Assembly (NCBI RefSeq): GCF_016919405.1 | Contig: NZ_CP070352.1 | Span: 124,001-188,000 of the forward strand | Origin: Ensifer sp. PDNC004 | Lineage (GTDB): Bacteria > Pseudomonadota > Alphaproteobacteria > Rhizobiales > Rhizobiaceae | Direction: 5' to 3' | Length of the DNA stretch: 64,000 bases | Part shown: positions 16,735 through 25,257 of the stretch, one piece after another | Numbering within the stretch: the first letter of the stretch is position 1 | How the letters are laid out: each line of letters begins with the position of its first letter | Made by a program: the position numbers and the translations under genes | The notes under the pieces: model-generated | The model's input: only the letters and a program-made list of their open reading frames with translations | Told to the model about the DNA's origin: nothing | Databases searched by the model: none

Positions 16735-16830
16735 GCTACCGAAGACGCTCAGGAATTTCCGAATGGTCAAAAGCCGAAATCGGCCACCGAACACGCCGGT
16801 GATCGTTCCCGCAATTCCCAAGTCAAAACT

Positions 16831-17019
16831 TCAGCGGATGCGCGTCTGAACGCGCACGATGTTCATCTGAAGCTCGTGGCTGGTTGCGTATCTGCCAAGC
16901 ACCTTGATAAGGCGCAGCTCTTCGGTCTTGTGAATTCCGGTCCGCCGGCAATAATCCGCGACGTCCCAGATATGCTTGATCTGGGAGCTGTCGACTGTTC
17001 GAACATCCGTGTGTTTCAT
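16831..17019 (-). CDS. Small DUF3606-like protein
   Basis: A 62-residue protein resembling DUF3606, a short domain common in rhizobia and other alphaproteobacteria. The match is a basic N-terminus, then IWDVADYCRRTGIHKTEELRLI with a predicted helix-turn-helix-like shape. The upstream region is short and no strong ribosome site was seen. The function is unknown. Confidence 0.55.
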   Translation of the reverse strand: MKHTDVRTVDSSQIKHIWDVADYCRRTGIHKTEELRLIKVLGRYATSHELQMNIVRVQTRIR

Positions 17020-17130
17020 CCCGTGCCTCCCCTAACCCAACACAACGTTTGGAGGCCGGTTTGGTTCCGCCAGGATAGGTTCCCGGCGGTTATCGCCTAT
17101 GCGTGCCGTGCCATAGTGGATGAGCGACGG

Positions 17131-17853
17131 CTACAGGGTGCAGAGCGAGCGCGACGTCGGGGTCAGCCTCGAAACCTCGATCCTTCGCCAGCACTGGCTA
17201 TCCATTCGAGGAAAGACCTCATTGGTCCATCTGACGTCGTTGCTCAACCGCTCCTGATGCCGTGAAAGGCCGTCCTCGTCCTCATGCATTTCAAACCAGG
17301 CAAGCACCGTGTCGCCTTGACGGACGGGGAGCCTCGGGAAGGCGTTTGCGCTGCGCTCGGTGACGAAAACCGCATCGATTCGAGCGCCGGCTTCTTCGAA
17401 GATCGGCAGCGCCTCGGCGATGAAGAATGCGGCGAAACGGTCCTCCGTGCCGGGGGCCAGCGAGCAGATGTTCACAGTGACGAGACCTTTGGTCGACCGT
17501 GCCTGCTTCTCCCTTGCAAGATTGCGGGCAAACGGCTGTGTGCCGGCGACAGGCTTCAGCAGCAACACGTTGTCCGAGTTGAGCATCGTCTCGTTTGCTA
17601 GAGATCCATGCTCTTTCCAGACCGGCCCCGAATAAAAGGCCGCCAACGCCTCCGTTCGCGTCTCCATATCCGCAAAGGACCGTACCCAGACGAAGGCGTC
17701 GGGATCACCGCAGTCGCGGAATTCACCTTCGACACGCATTCCAAGCGCTTCCTGCGGATCGACAAATTCGCGGTCGAACAGATCGATCAGGCGCTCCCTT
17801 CCGCCGGGATGAAGTCGGTAGCGGCGAAGTTCGTAAACGGCGTGCGGTTTCAT
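17131..17853 (-). CDS. NIPSNAP family protein
   Basis: A 240-aa protein with two ferredoxin-like NIPSNAP/dimeric alpha-beta barrel halves. The first has YELRRYRLHPGGRERLIDLF and FVWVRSFADMETR with FYSGPVWKEH. The second has VTVNICSLAPGTEDRFAAFF and VLAWFEMHEDEDG. Family members are small stress- or detoxification-associated proteins without a firmly assigned reaction. It is divergent from a TetR gene and its promoter region contains two palindromes that probably bind that regulator. Confidence 0.85.
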   Translation of the reverse strand: MKPHAVYELRRYRLHPGGRERLIDLFDREFVDPQEALGMRVEGEFRDCGDPDAFVWVRSFADMETRTEALAAFYSGPVWKEHGSLANETMLNSDNVLLLKPVAGTQPFARNLAREKQARSTKGLVTVNICSLAPGTEDRFAAFFIAEALPIFEEAGARIDAVFVTERSANAFPRLPVRQGDTVLAWFEMHEDEDGLSRHQERLSNDVRWTNEVFPRMDSQCWRRIEVSRLTPTSRSLCTL

Positions 17854-17864
17854 GATTCCTCCAA

Positions 17865-17910
17865 AACAGGTCGATTGTCCTGTTTTTAATAACAGGTTGA
17901 TCGACCTGTT
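17865..17910. promoter_or_regulatory. Two TetR-type palindromic operators
   Basis: Two 20-bp inverted repeats lie between the NIPSNAP gene and the TetR gene. The one at 17891-17910, AACAGGTTGATCGACCTGTT, has perfect 7-bp arms. The one at 17865-17884, AACAGGTCGATTGTCCTGTT, has 6-bp arms. The starts are 26 bp apart. They are well placed to control both divergent genes. Confidence 0.8.
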
Positions 17911-17951
17911 TTGTCAAGGCACTATGTGAATCGAATTGTCAGGCGACGGTC

Positions 17952-18560
17952 ATGATCGAACACAAAAGAACCAACGACCCGCAAGCGGTGCGCCGCAGGA
18001 TCGTGGATGCGGCCTATCAGGCCTTTGTCACGCAAGGATACCTCGCGACGGGAATGTCGGAACTGCGCGCGACGGCTTCCGTGTCGGGCGGTGCAATGGC
18101 GCACCACTTCCCGGCCAAAAGAGAACTTGGATTGGCCGTTATCCGCGATCGCGTCGCTGAGGCGGTGCAGGAGACGTGGATCGACCCGCTGCGTACCGCC
18201 AGCGATACGCCTGCAGCAATTGATCGGATAATCACCGAGATCATCAAAGAACTCTCCGAGAACGGTTCCGTCTCCGGCTGCCCGCTGAACAATATGGCGA
18301 TCGAAGTCTCCAAGCACGATGACGAGATGCAGGAGGCACTGGGTGCGATTTTCGACGCCTGGGAGAAAGCGCTGGCGGCGCGATTCCACGAAGACATCCG
18401 CCTGAAACGCGTCGCGGACATTCAACCTAACAGTCTCGCGACCTTCATCATCGCCGCCTATTCCGGCGCCATGGCGATGGCAAAAGCCAGTCAGGACACG
18501 CGCCCGCTCGTGAACTGTCAGGCGGAGCTCGCAGCCCTTCTCGCGTCCAAATACGCCTAG
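17952..18560 (+). CDS. TetR/AcrR family transcriptional regulator
   Basis: A 202-aa regulator. The N-terminal TetR DNA-binding domain reads RRRIVDAAYQAFVTQGYLATG with the recognition helix in VSGGAMAHHFPAKRELG. The C-terminal half (from about residue 85) has ENGSVSGCPLNNMAIEVS, which resembles LmrA/YxaF-type TetR proteins where a conserved Cys lies in GCPLNN. It probably represses itself and the divergent NIPSNAP gene through the paired palindromes. Confidence 0.9.
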   Translation: MIEHKRTNDPQAVRRRIVDAAYQAFVTQGYLATGMSELRATASVSGGAMAHHFPAKRELGLAVIRDRVAEAVQETWIDPLRTASDTPAAIDRIITEIIKELSENGSVSGCPLNNMAIEVSKHDDEMQEALGAIFDAWEKALAARFHEDIRLKRVADIQPNSLATFIIAAYSGAMAMAKASQDTRPLVNCQAELAALLASKYA

Positions 18561-18739
18561 GTCGGTCCGACCGATGCGCTCGCTTTCGGTTGGTGGTTTT
18601 GACACCCTTTCGGCTTCCAAGCCGAAGGCCTTCATTCGAGATTCTTCGCAAATGTCGCCGGTGTGGGCGACAGGCCACAGCTCTAGATGCTAGAGGTGTT
18701 CATCGGGAAGGGGCACTCCAGTAAACAGGAGACTTCTCG

Positions 18740-20137
18740 ATGAGCAGAACAGCCATGAACGCCCTTGGACAACCGCTTCATTACAGCGGAAGTTCGACCG
18801 CATGGTTTTCCGCAACCGGATCCGGGTCCACGCTCTACGGAACACCCGGTAACGATTCGATCTGGGGCGACAGTTCCGTCGACGTGACCATGTTCGGCGG
18901 CACGGGCGACGACATCTACTACCTCTATTCATCGGCGAACCGGGCCGAAGAGGCGCCCGGCGAAGGGATCGACACGATCGATACCTGGATGAGCTACATC
19001 TTGCCGGAGAACTTCGAAAACCTGACCGTCACCGGTGACGGCCGACACGCCTTCGGCAATGCCGCCGACAACATCATTGCCGGTGGCTCCGGCAGCCAGA
19101 CCATCGATGGACGCGCCGGCAACGACGTGCTGATCGGTTCCGGCGGCGCGGATACCTTCGCGCTCAAGCGCGGCAACGGCAGCGACCTTGTCGCCGATTT
19201 CAGCTCCAACGATACCATCCGCCTCGACGGATACGGGATCACCTCGTTCGAAGAGGTGCTGGCGAGTGCGGCCCAGGAGGGAAACGATCTCCGCCTCCAT
19301 CTCGACGATGGCGAAAGCCTGGTCCTGGCGGATACGACAGCCGATGAATTGCAAGAAGGCCAGTTCCAGTTGAGCCTGGACCGATCCGGCCTGACGCAGA
19401 CCTTCTCGGACGATTTCGAGATGCTTCAGCTCACCGACGGCACGAGCGGCATTTGGGATGCGAAATACTGGTGGGCGCCGGAGGAGGGGGCGACGCTCTC
19501 GGAAAACGGTGAACTGCAATGGTACATCAATCCGAGCTACGGGCCGACCGCATCCGCCAACCCGTTTTCGGTCGAGGATGGTGTTCTAACGATCACCGCA
19601 GAACGTGGACCGGAGGCGATCCAGTCCGAGATCGGCGGTTATGACTACACGTCCGGAATGTTGACGACCTATTCGTCCTTTGCCCAGACCTACGGTTACT
19701 TCGAGATGCGGGCCGACATGCCGGACGATCAAGGCGCCTGGCCCGCTTTCTGGCTGCTCCCCGCCGACGGTTCCTGGCCGCCGGAGCTTGATGTCGTCGA
19801 AATGCGCGGGCAGGACGCCAACACCGTCATCACCACCGCCCATTCCAACGAAAACGGCGAGCACACGATCGTCCGAGACGGCGCGCAAGTCGCCGATACC
19901 GACGGGTTCCACGACTACGGCGTGCTTTGGACGGAAGACGAGATCGTCTGGTACTTCGACGACACGGAGATCGCCCGCGCCGATACACCAGCGGACATGC
20001 ACGAGCCGATGTATATGCTCGTCAATCTCGCGGTCGGCGGAATGGCCGGTTCGCCCGATGGCGATTTTGACGATGGGGCGGAGATGAAGATCGATTCCAT
20101 CGAGGCCTATGCGCTCGACGCCGACTGGCTGATCTAG
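18740..20137 (+). CDS. exsH: Secreted endo-1,3-1,4-beta-glycanase of GH16 with RTX repeats (ExsH-like)
   Basis: A 465-aa protein, the same length as S. meliloti ExsH, which depolymerises nascent succinoglycan. There is no N-terminal signal peptide. Residues about 30-150 have RTX-type Ca2+-binding repeats (GTPGNDSIWG, GGTGDDIYYL, GRAGNDVLIG), as in substrates of the PrsDE type I secretion system. Residues about 220-463 form the GH16 domain with the catalytic motif ELDVVEMRG: E349 nucleophile, D351 and E354 acid/base. GYFEMRADMPDDQGAWPAFW is another GH16 hallmark. It stands alone between a TetR gene and a strong hairpin, away from any exo/exs cluster in this window. The symbol is assigned by similarity. 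Confidence 0.85.
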   Translation: MSRTAMNALGQPLHYSGSSTAWFSATGSGSTLYGTPGNDSIWGDSSVDVTMFGGTGDDIYYLYSSANRAEEAPGEGIDTIDTWMSYILPENFENLTVTGDGRHAFGNAADNIIAGGSGSQTIDGRAGNDVLIGSGGADTFALKRGNGSDLVADFSSNDTIRLDGYGITSFEEVLASAAQEGNDLRLHLDDGESLVLADTTADELQEGQFQLSLDRSGLTQTFSDDFEMLQLTDGTSGIWDAKYWWAPEEGATLSENGELQWYINPSYGPTASANPFSVEDGVLTITAERGPEAIQSEIGGYDYTSGMLTTYSSFAQTYGYFEMRADMPDDQGAWPAFWLLPADGSWPPELDVVEMRGQDANTVITTAHSNENGEHTIVRDGAQVADTDGFHDYGVLWTEDEIVWYFDDTEIARADTPADMHEPMYMLVNLAVGGMAGSPDGDFDDGAEMKIDSIEAYALDADWLI

Positions 20138-20154
20138 ACGGACGAGAGACGAAG

Positions 20155-20184
20155 GGAGCCGGCAGCATCCACGCTGCCGGCTCC
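20155..20184. terminator. Strong hairpin between convergent exsH and peptide-SBP gene
   Basis: A perfect 12-bp stem (GGAGCCGGCAGC at 20155-20166, complement at 20173-20184) with a 6-nt loop. There is no long T-run, but the position between convergent genes suits a bidirectional terminator. Confidence 0.7.
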
Positions 20185-20248
20185 GGCTGAGCCTATCTGG
20201 TAGTGAAGGGGAGCTGCGACGGTCCGCCGTTTCAGCTCCGCAACAGAG

Positions 20249-21808
20249 CTACTCCGCGATATGCGTGAGCCAATGGCGCGGCTTGTTGTCGGCGAGCTGA
20301 GCGACCTTATCGATCTTGTTGCTCATCACCCAGGCCATTGGCTGCTGGTGCAGCGGCAGCATGATGATCTCGTCCTTGACCATCTGCATTGCCTTGGTCT
20401 GCAGATCGAGCCGCTTCGTCCGGTCCATTTCCGTCGAGGCCTGGATGATCAGCTTGTCGATCTCAGGATAGCTCCAGCCGCCCCAGTTGAAGACGCCCGC
20501 CTTGTCGCTCCTCGTCTCGATCATCTGAAGCAGGATAGAATAGCTGTCGAGCATCGGCTCGTTCGCCCAACCGATGATGTAGACGTCCGACAGACCGCCC
20601 GTGCGCTTGGGCGCCTGTGCGGCCGTCGGGCCGATGTCGAGCTGGGGCTTGAAGCCGGCGCGGCTCAGCATGTTGACGATGCTCTGGCAAAGCTCCTCTT
20701 CGTTGACATAGGCCTCGTTCGTGCAGACGAGCGTGAAGGGGAGATCGCTGGCGCCGGCCTCGGCAAGCAGTTTCTTCGACAATTCGGGATCGTACGGTAC
20801 GACCTTGTCCAGTGCCTCGACATATCCCGGGATCTCCGGCGCAACGATCGCACCCGCTGTCCTCGACTTGCCGCGCATGACCCGCTTCTGGATGAGCTCT
20901 GTGTCGAGCGCGTGGGCGACGGCCTGGCGGACACGCAGGTCGTTGAACTTGTTGTCGACGCCGTCAGCCAGTTTCGGCTTGCGGTTGAAGCCCATCATGA
21001 TGGTGCGAAGGTCCGTGCGCTCCATGACCTTCAGGTCCGGCTGCGCGACAAGGCGTGGAAGATCCTGCGCCGGCGCATTCTCAGTGAAGTCGATCTCGCC
21101 TGACAGCAGTGCCGCCACGCGTGTCGCGGCCGAGACGATCGGCGTGAACTCGATGCGATCGATGTTGGATTTCGCCGGGTCCCACCACTCGTCGTTCTTG
21201 ACGAGAACGGTCTTGCTGTCGGGCGTGCGGCTTTCGAGCTTGAACGGGCCCGTACCGTTGGTGTGATAGGTGGCGTAGCCCTCGATCTTCTTGCCGACAT
21301 CTGTCGGCTTCAGCGAATTGTTGTCGGCGAGCCATGTGGCGTCGAAAATGTGGATGTTCGTCAGGTCGTTCAAGAGCAGGGGATAGGGGCCGGTCAGTTC
21401 GATATCGACAGTGCGGTCGTCGACCTTCTTCGCAGACTTGTAGGCCGGGAGGTTGCCCCGCAGCGGTGATGCCGGATCGCTAACCCGCGTCAGCGAGGCG
21501 ATCACGTCATCGGCCGTGAAATCGGCGCCATTGTGGAACTTGACGCCCTCGCGCAGATGGAACCGCCAGACGGTGTCCGATACCGTCTCCCAGGAGGTCG
21601 CCAAGGCCGGCTCGATCTTCAGGTCGGCGTCAAAGCGGACGAGCCCTTCATAGACGTGATTGAGGAAGGACAGCGTGTAGCTGTCGCCATAGGAATAGGG
21701 GTCGAGCGAGTAGATATCGCGCGAAGAGCCCCATTTGAGCGTCTCCGCGTGAGCCGCCGCGGAAAGCGCCGTCGACATGGCGGCTGCGAGGATCAGTTTC
21801 TTGAGCAT
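20249..21808 (-). CDS. Peptide/nickel-type ABC transporter substrate-binding protein (orphan)
   Basis: A 519-aa SBP_bac_5 (DppA/OppA-type) protein. A signal peptide occupies about residues 1-21 (MLKKLILAAAMSTALSAAAHA). The mature protein has LKWGSSRDIYSLDPYSYGD, WRFHLREGVKFHNGADFTA, YHTNGTGPFKLESR and a C-terminal MLPLHQQPMAWVMSNK. ATG 21808 is chosen because the signal peptide starts there. Cognate permease and ATPase genes are not adjacent, so it must serve a transporter encoded elsewhere or be a leftover of a lost operon. The ligand is unknown. Confidence 0.9.
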   Translation of the reverse strand: MLKKLILAAAMSTALSAAAHAETLKWGSSRDIYSLDPYSYGDSYTLSFLNHVYEGLVRFDADLKIEPALATSWETVSDTVWRFHLREGVKFHNGADFTADDVIASLTRVSDPASPLRGNLPAYKSAKKVDDRTVDIELTGPYPLLLNDLTNIHIFDATWLADNNSLKPTDVGKKIEGYATYHTNGTGPFKLESRTPDSKTVLVKNDEWWDPAKSNIDRIEFTPIVSAATRVAALLSGEIDFTENAPAQDLPRLVAQPDLKVMERTDLRTIMMGFNRKPKLADGVDNKFNDLRVRQAVAHALDTELIQKRVMRGKSRTAGAIVAPEIPGYVEALDKVVPYDPELSKKLLAEAGASDLPFTLVCTNEAYVNEEELCQSIVNMLSRAGFKPQLDIGPTAAQAPKRTGGLSDVYIIGWANEPMLDSYSILLQMIETRSDKAGVFNWGGWSYPEIDKLIIQASTEMDRTKRLDLQTKAMQMVKDEIIMLPLHQQPMAWVMSNKIDKVAQLADNKPRHWLTHIAE

Positions 21809-22500
21809 TCTGCTGTTCTCCTTTGTTGAGGTCACCGGTCCCCTTGACGGGAATCTTCTTTTTAAGAGGCATGAACGGCGCACAGGCCGTCCGTCTCGCC
21901 GCCCGGTAAGGGCGGCCAGTGGCATGATCTATCGTTGGCGCGGGCATGACCTTCGCGGTCGTGTCGATCACCGCAAAGACCTTTGAGTGCCTATGCGGGG
22001 ATCTTGATCAACTGGCGTTCTTGGATGGCGATGCGCCCAAGCGAAAGCCTCCTGGCAATGCTTGAAGCGCCAGATCCTGTTGTCGATAGCGGTCGTTCGA
22101 TGGCCAACGCCAGACATCGACTCGAACAGGGACACATCTCTGCGCCGCTTATGGATGCGGCTCAGAAACCCAATGTTCGGCGGTGCACGCTTGGAATGGC
22201 GTGCGAATGAGGAGATGTCAGGCGTGCCGGCCCGGCGGTGCAGGCGGGTATGTTTGGTATCGCGAAAAGACGTGCGAGTACGCTGTCTTCTGAAGCCCTT
22301 GCATCAACCTGCTCCTCCCTAGCTCGTTGCTGCTAGGCGGCACCATCGCACGCCAAAAGTATTTGTCAACGCTTTTGTCGACAATCATGAATACGATTAT
22401 GGCGACAATCTTGGTGGCGACTGATCGGCCCGCTACGGTTGTCGCTCGCAACGTTCTGAACAAGTGAGATGGCTTTCAGGCCAGGGCGCGCACCGCCTTG
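21809..22500. other. 692-bp region without a recognisable gene
   Basis: This is upstream of the orphan binding protein and downstream of tauR. Several frames of 60-90 codons cross it, but none has a known motif or a good ribosome site. At 22375-22384 there is a perfect palindrome TTGTCGACAA within a run of GTC/GAC half-sites (TTGTCAACG before it, GCGACAATC after it), which looks like a GntR-type operator. A decayed regulator gene is possible but not shown. Confidence 0.4.
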
Positions 22501-23997
22501 TCACTTTGCGATGAAGGTTTGCTCGCTCCCGCCGCAAAGCGTGTCGATGCGGGCGCGGACGCGGGCAACGCCCTCGGCAATGCTTGTGCTCGGAATCGAC
22601 GAATATCCCATCCGGAAGTAGCGGCAGGGCTGGTCGCTTCTGGGGAAGAAGGGCGAGCCGGATTCGACCAGCACGCCGTCCTGCCGCAATTCGCTGACCA
22701 GCCGGTCGGCGTCGAGCCCTTCCGGTCCCTCCATCCAGAAAGACGTGCCGCCGAAGGTCGAGGAGCCTGCGACTTTCAAGTTCGCCCTGCGTAGGGACTC
22801 GGCCATGATCACATGGCGTTTGTGATATTCGGTCCGCATGCGGTGGAGCACGGCGTCATAATGGCCGAGCGCGAGGAAATAGGCTGCGGTGCGCTGAAGA
22901 TGCCCGGGCGGATGACGCAGCATCAGCGAGCGAAGCGCGCGCGCCTCGCGAATGAAGGGGGCAGGTGCGACGAGGTAGCCAAGCCGAAGCCCGGGAAACA
23001 GCGACTTCGAGAAGCTGCCGATGTAGAGCACCCGACCCGACGGATCGAGCGCCTTCAGCGCCGGCGAGGGCGGGGCGAGGTAGCTGATCTCGAACTCGTA
23101 ATCGTCCTCGACGATGACGAAATCCCGTTCCTCCGCAGCCTGCAGCAGTTGCGTTCGCCGGTCGACCGGCATGGTCGCGCCGGTTGGCGAGTGATGGCTC
23201 GGGGTCACGAAAACGGCGTCCACCTTCTCCGGTAAGGCATCCGGTGACAGGCCCTCGCCATCGACATCGACGGTCGTGACATCCGCACCGCTCAACAGCA
23301 GCGAGGCGCTGATATCGGGGTGGCAAGGGTTTTCGCAGACGGCGGCGGAGCCCTTCTCCAGGATCAGGCGGGTCACGATCCAGAGCGCATTCTGCGCGCC
23401 GACGGTAACGAGGATTTCGTCCGGCGTGGCGTGGATGCCGCGGCGCGGCAGCGTGCGGGAGCAGATATAGTTCACCAGCCGCACGTCGTCGGCCGCGGCA
23501 AAGTCGCTCGCCATCAGCACGAAGTCCTCGCGCGCCAGAGCGCGGCGGGCACAGTCGCGCCAGGCATTGAGGTCGAAGAGCGTCGGATCCATCTGGCCAT
23601 AGAGGAAGGGGAACGGGTAGCGCCGCCAGTCCAGCGGCTTGGCGACCTGGCGCACGACGCCGAAGCTCATCTTGATCTTACGGCTCCAGTCGACCGGATT
23701 GGACCCGGCGGATGGACGCTCCCCCTCCACATCCATGCCCGGCGGATTGCCGGAGATCCGATACGAACTGCGGTTGACCGCCTCGACGTAACCCTGGTTG
23801 ATCAGCTCCTGATAGGCGAGCGTCACCGTGATGCGCGAAATCCTGAGATAGTCGGCGAGCTTTCGGCTCGACGGCAGATGCGCGCGCGGCTGCACCCGTC
23901 CGGCGAGCACGGCCGAAACGACTGTCTCACGCAGCTGCGCCTGCAGGCCGATACCGCTCTCTCGGTCGATGAAAAAAATGGTTTCTGAAACGTTCAT
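22501..23997 (-). CDS. tauR: TauR, MocR-type (GntR HTH + aminotransferase fold) regulator of taurine genes
   Basis: A 498-aa fusion regulator. The N-terminal GntR winged helix (about 15-85) reads LPSSRKLADYLRISRITVTLAYQ split across the domain. The C-terminal type I aminotransferase-like domain (about 130-490) has the PLP-lysine region IGSFSKSLFPGLRLGY, plus FVTPSHHSPTG. MocR regulators sense an amino compound through PLP. Position divergent from tauABC strongly suggests TauR, which activates taurine genes in Rhodobacter capsulatus. ATG 23997 is used because the GntR domain starts shortly after; the longer frame enters the tau promoter. Confidence 0.9.
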   Translation of the reverse strand: MNVSETIFFIDRESGIGLQAQLRETVVSAVLAGRVQPRAHLPSSRKLADYLRISRITVTLAYQELINQGYVEAVNRSSYRISGNPPGMDVEGERPSAGSNPVDWSRKIKMSFGVVRQVAKPLDWRRYPFPFLYGQMDPTLFDLNAWRDCARRALAREDFVLMASDFAAADDVRLVNYICSRTLPRRGIHATPDEILVTVGAQNALWIVTRLILEKGSAAVCENPCHPDISASLLLSGADVTTVDVDGEGLSPDALPEKVDAVFVTPSHHSPTGATMPVDRRTQLLQAAEERDFVIVEDDYEFEISYLAPPSPALKALDPSGRVLYIGSFSKSLFPGLRLGYLVAPAPFIREARALRSLMLRHPPGHLQRTAAYFLALGHYDAVLHRMRTEYHKRHVIMAESLRRANLKVAGSSTFGGTSFWMEGPEGLDADRLVSELRQDGVLVESGSPFFPRSDQPCRYFRMGYSSIPSTSIAEGVARVRARIDTLCGGSEQTFIAK

Positions 23998-24030
23998 CTG
24001 CACGGCGCCTGCTCCCCTTGGCGACGTTAA

Positions 24031-24064
24031 ACTGGATCTATTCAACTTCCAGACTGGATATAAC
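24031..24064. promoter_or_regulatory. Putative TauR binding repeats upstream of tauA
   Basis: Direct repeats ACTGGATCTATT (from 24031) and ACTGGATATAAC (from 24053) are spaced 22 bp, two helical turns. They resemble the CTGGAC-type direct repeats described for TauR/MocR regulators, and lie between tauR and tauA. Confidence 0.65.
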
Positions 24065-24156
24065 GCAAGCCGGATCTCGGCCTTATCGTCATCAACAAGA
24101 CCGGAGAAACGGTCAGCGAATAAACAAAAGGGAATAAACAAAGAGGAGGAAGACGA

Positions 24157-25173
24157 ATGCTACATGGACATTTCAGACGACTGGCCGCGGCGGCCAGTAT
24201 AGTCGCGAGCCTCGCCGCATCCGGCGTCGCTTATGCCGAAACGAAACTCGTCGTCGGCTATCAGCAGATCGTGGGCCCGTTCGTGGCCGCGATCGCCGAT
24301 GGCCGCTTCGATGCAGCCGCCAAGGAGGCCGGCTATTCGATCGACTGGCGCCAGTTCAGCTCGGCCGGCGACATCACCACGGCGCTCGCCTCGGGCGACG
24401 TGCCGATCGGGGTTCTCGGTTCGACCGGCACGGCATCTGCCGCAACGCGCGGTGTCGAGCTGCAGCTTTTCTGGATCCTCGACAATATCGGCCAGTCGGA
24501 AGCGCTGGTCGCCCGTGAGGGTTCGGGCATCGAGACGCCGGCAGACCTGAAAGGCAAGAAGGTTGCCGTGCCGTTCGTCTCGACGTCGCATTTCCACCTG
24601 CTGGTCGGCATGAACAAGGTCTGGAACGTCGATCCGCGCGAGGTGGAAATTCTGAACCTGAAGCCACCACAGATCGTGGCCGCTTGGCAGCGTGGCGATA
24701 TCGACGCCGCCTATGTCTGGCCGCCGGCGCTCTCGGAAATCCAGAAGACCGGCAAGACGATTTCCGACTCTGAAGTAATCGGCGCTGCGAGCGTCCCGAC
24801 CTTCGACGGGCTGGTGGTGGACAAGGCCTGGGCCGCGGAAAATCCGAAACTCATGGAAGCCTTCACCAAGGTTCTGGCCGATGCCTATGCCGACTACAAC
24901 GCCAACAAGGCGGCATGGACGGAGGAATCGCCTCAGGTCGAAGGCATCGTCAAGCTGATCGGCGGCGATGGTCCGAGCACGGTCGAAGCCCTACGCCTGC
25001 TTTCGTTCCCGAATGCGGATGAGCAAGCCTCCGAGGTCTGGCTCGGCGGCGGCGCCACGCGTGCGCTGACCGAAAGCGCCAAATTCCTCGTCGAGCAGAA
25101 GCAGATCAGCCAGTCGCTCGACGACTATGCGCCTTACGTGAACGCCGACTTTGCCAAGGCGGCCGCACAATAG
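24157..25173 (+). CDS. tauA: Taurine ABC transporter periplasmic binding protein
   Basis: A 338-aa binding protein. A signal peptide spans about residues 1-27 (HFRRLAAAAS... ending GVAYA). The mature part has VVGYQQIVGPFVAAIADG, FSSAGDITTALASGDVPIG, GSTGTASAATRGVELQLFW and YVWPPALSEI, matching TauA/SsuA-type proteins. GAGGAGGAAG stands before the ATG. It is the first gene of the taurine operon. An intercistronic hairpin downstream probably stabilises its message relative to tauB. Confidence 0.93.
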   Translation: MLHGHFRRLAAAASIVASLAASGVAYAETKLVVGYQQIVGPFVAAIADGRFDAAAKEAGYSIDWRQFSSAGDITTALASGDVPIGVLGSTGTASAATRGVELQLFWILDNIGQSEALVAREGSGIETPADLKGKKVAVPFVSTSHFHLLVGMNKVWNVDPREVEILNLKPPQIVAAWQRGDIDAAYVWPPALSEIQKTGKTISDSEVIGAASVPTFDGLVVDKAWAAENPKLMEAFTKVLADAYADYNANKAAWTEESPQVEGIVKLIGGDGPSTVEALRLLSFPNADEQASEVWLGGGATRALTESAKFLVEQKQISQSLDDYAPYVNADFAKAAAQ

Positions 25174-25188
25174 GCTAAGCTGCCGATT

Positions 25189-25216
25189 GCGCCGGCCGTT
25201 GAGGAGCGGCCGGCGC
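25189..25216 (+). terminator. tauA-tauB intercistronic hairpin
   Basis: A perfect 10-bp GC stem (GCGCCGGCCG at 25189-25198, complement at 25207-25216) with an 8-nt loop and no T-run. It is more likely an mRNA-stabilising or partial-termination element that lets the binding protein be made in excess. Confidence 0.6.
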
Positions 25217-25257
25217 ACCATCATAGACCGTGACCGAGGTGCAGGGAGGCATTTCTC

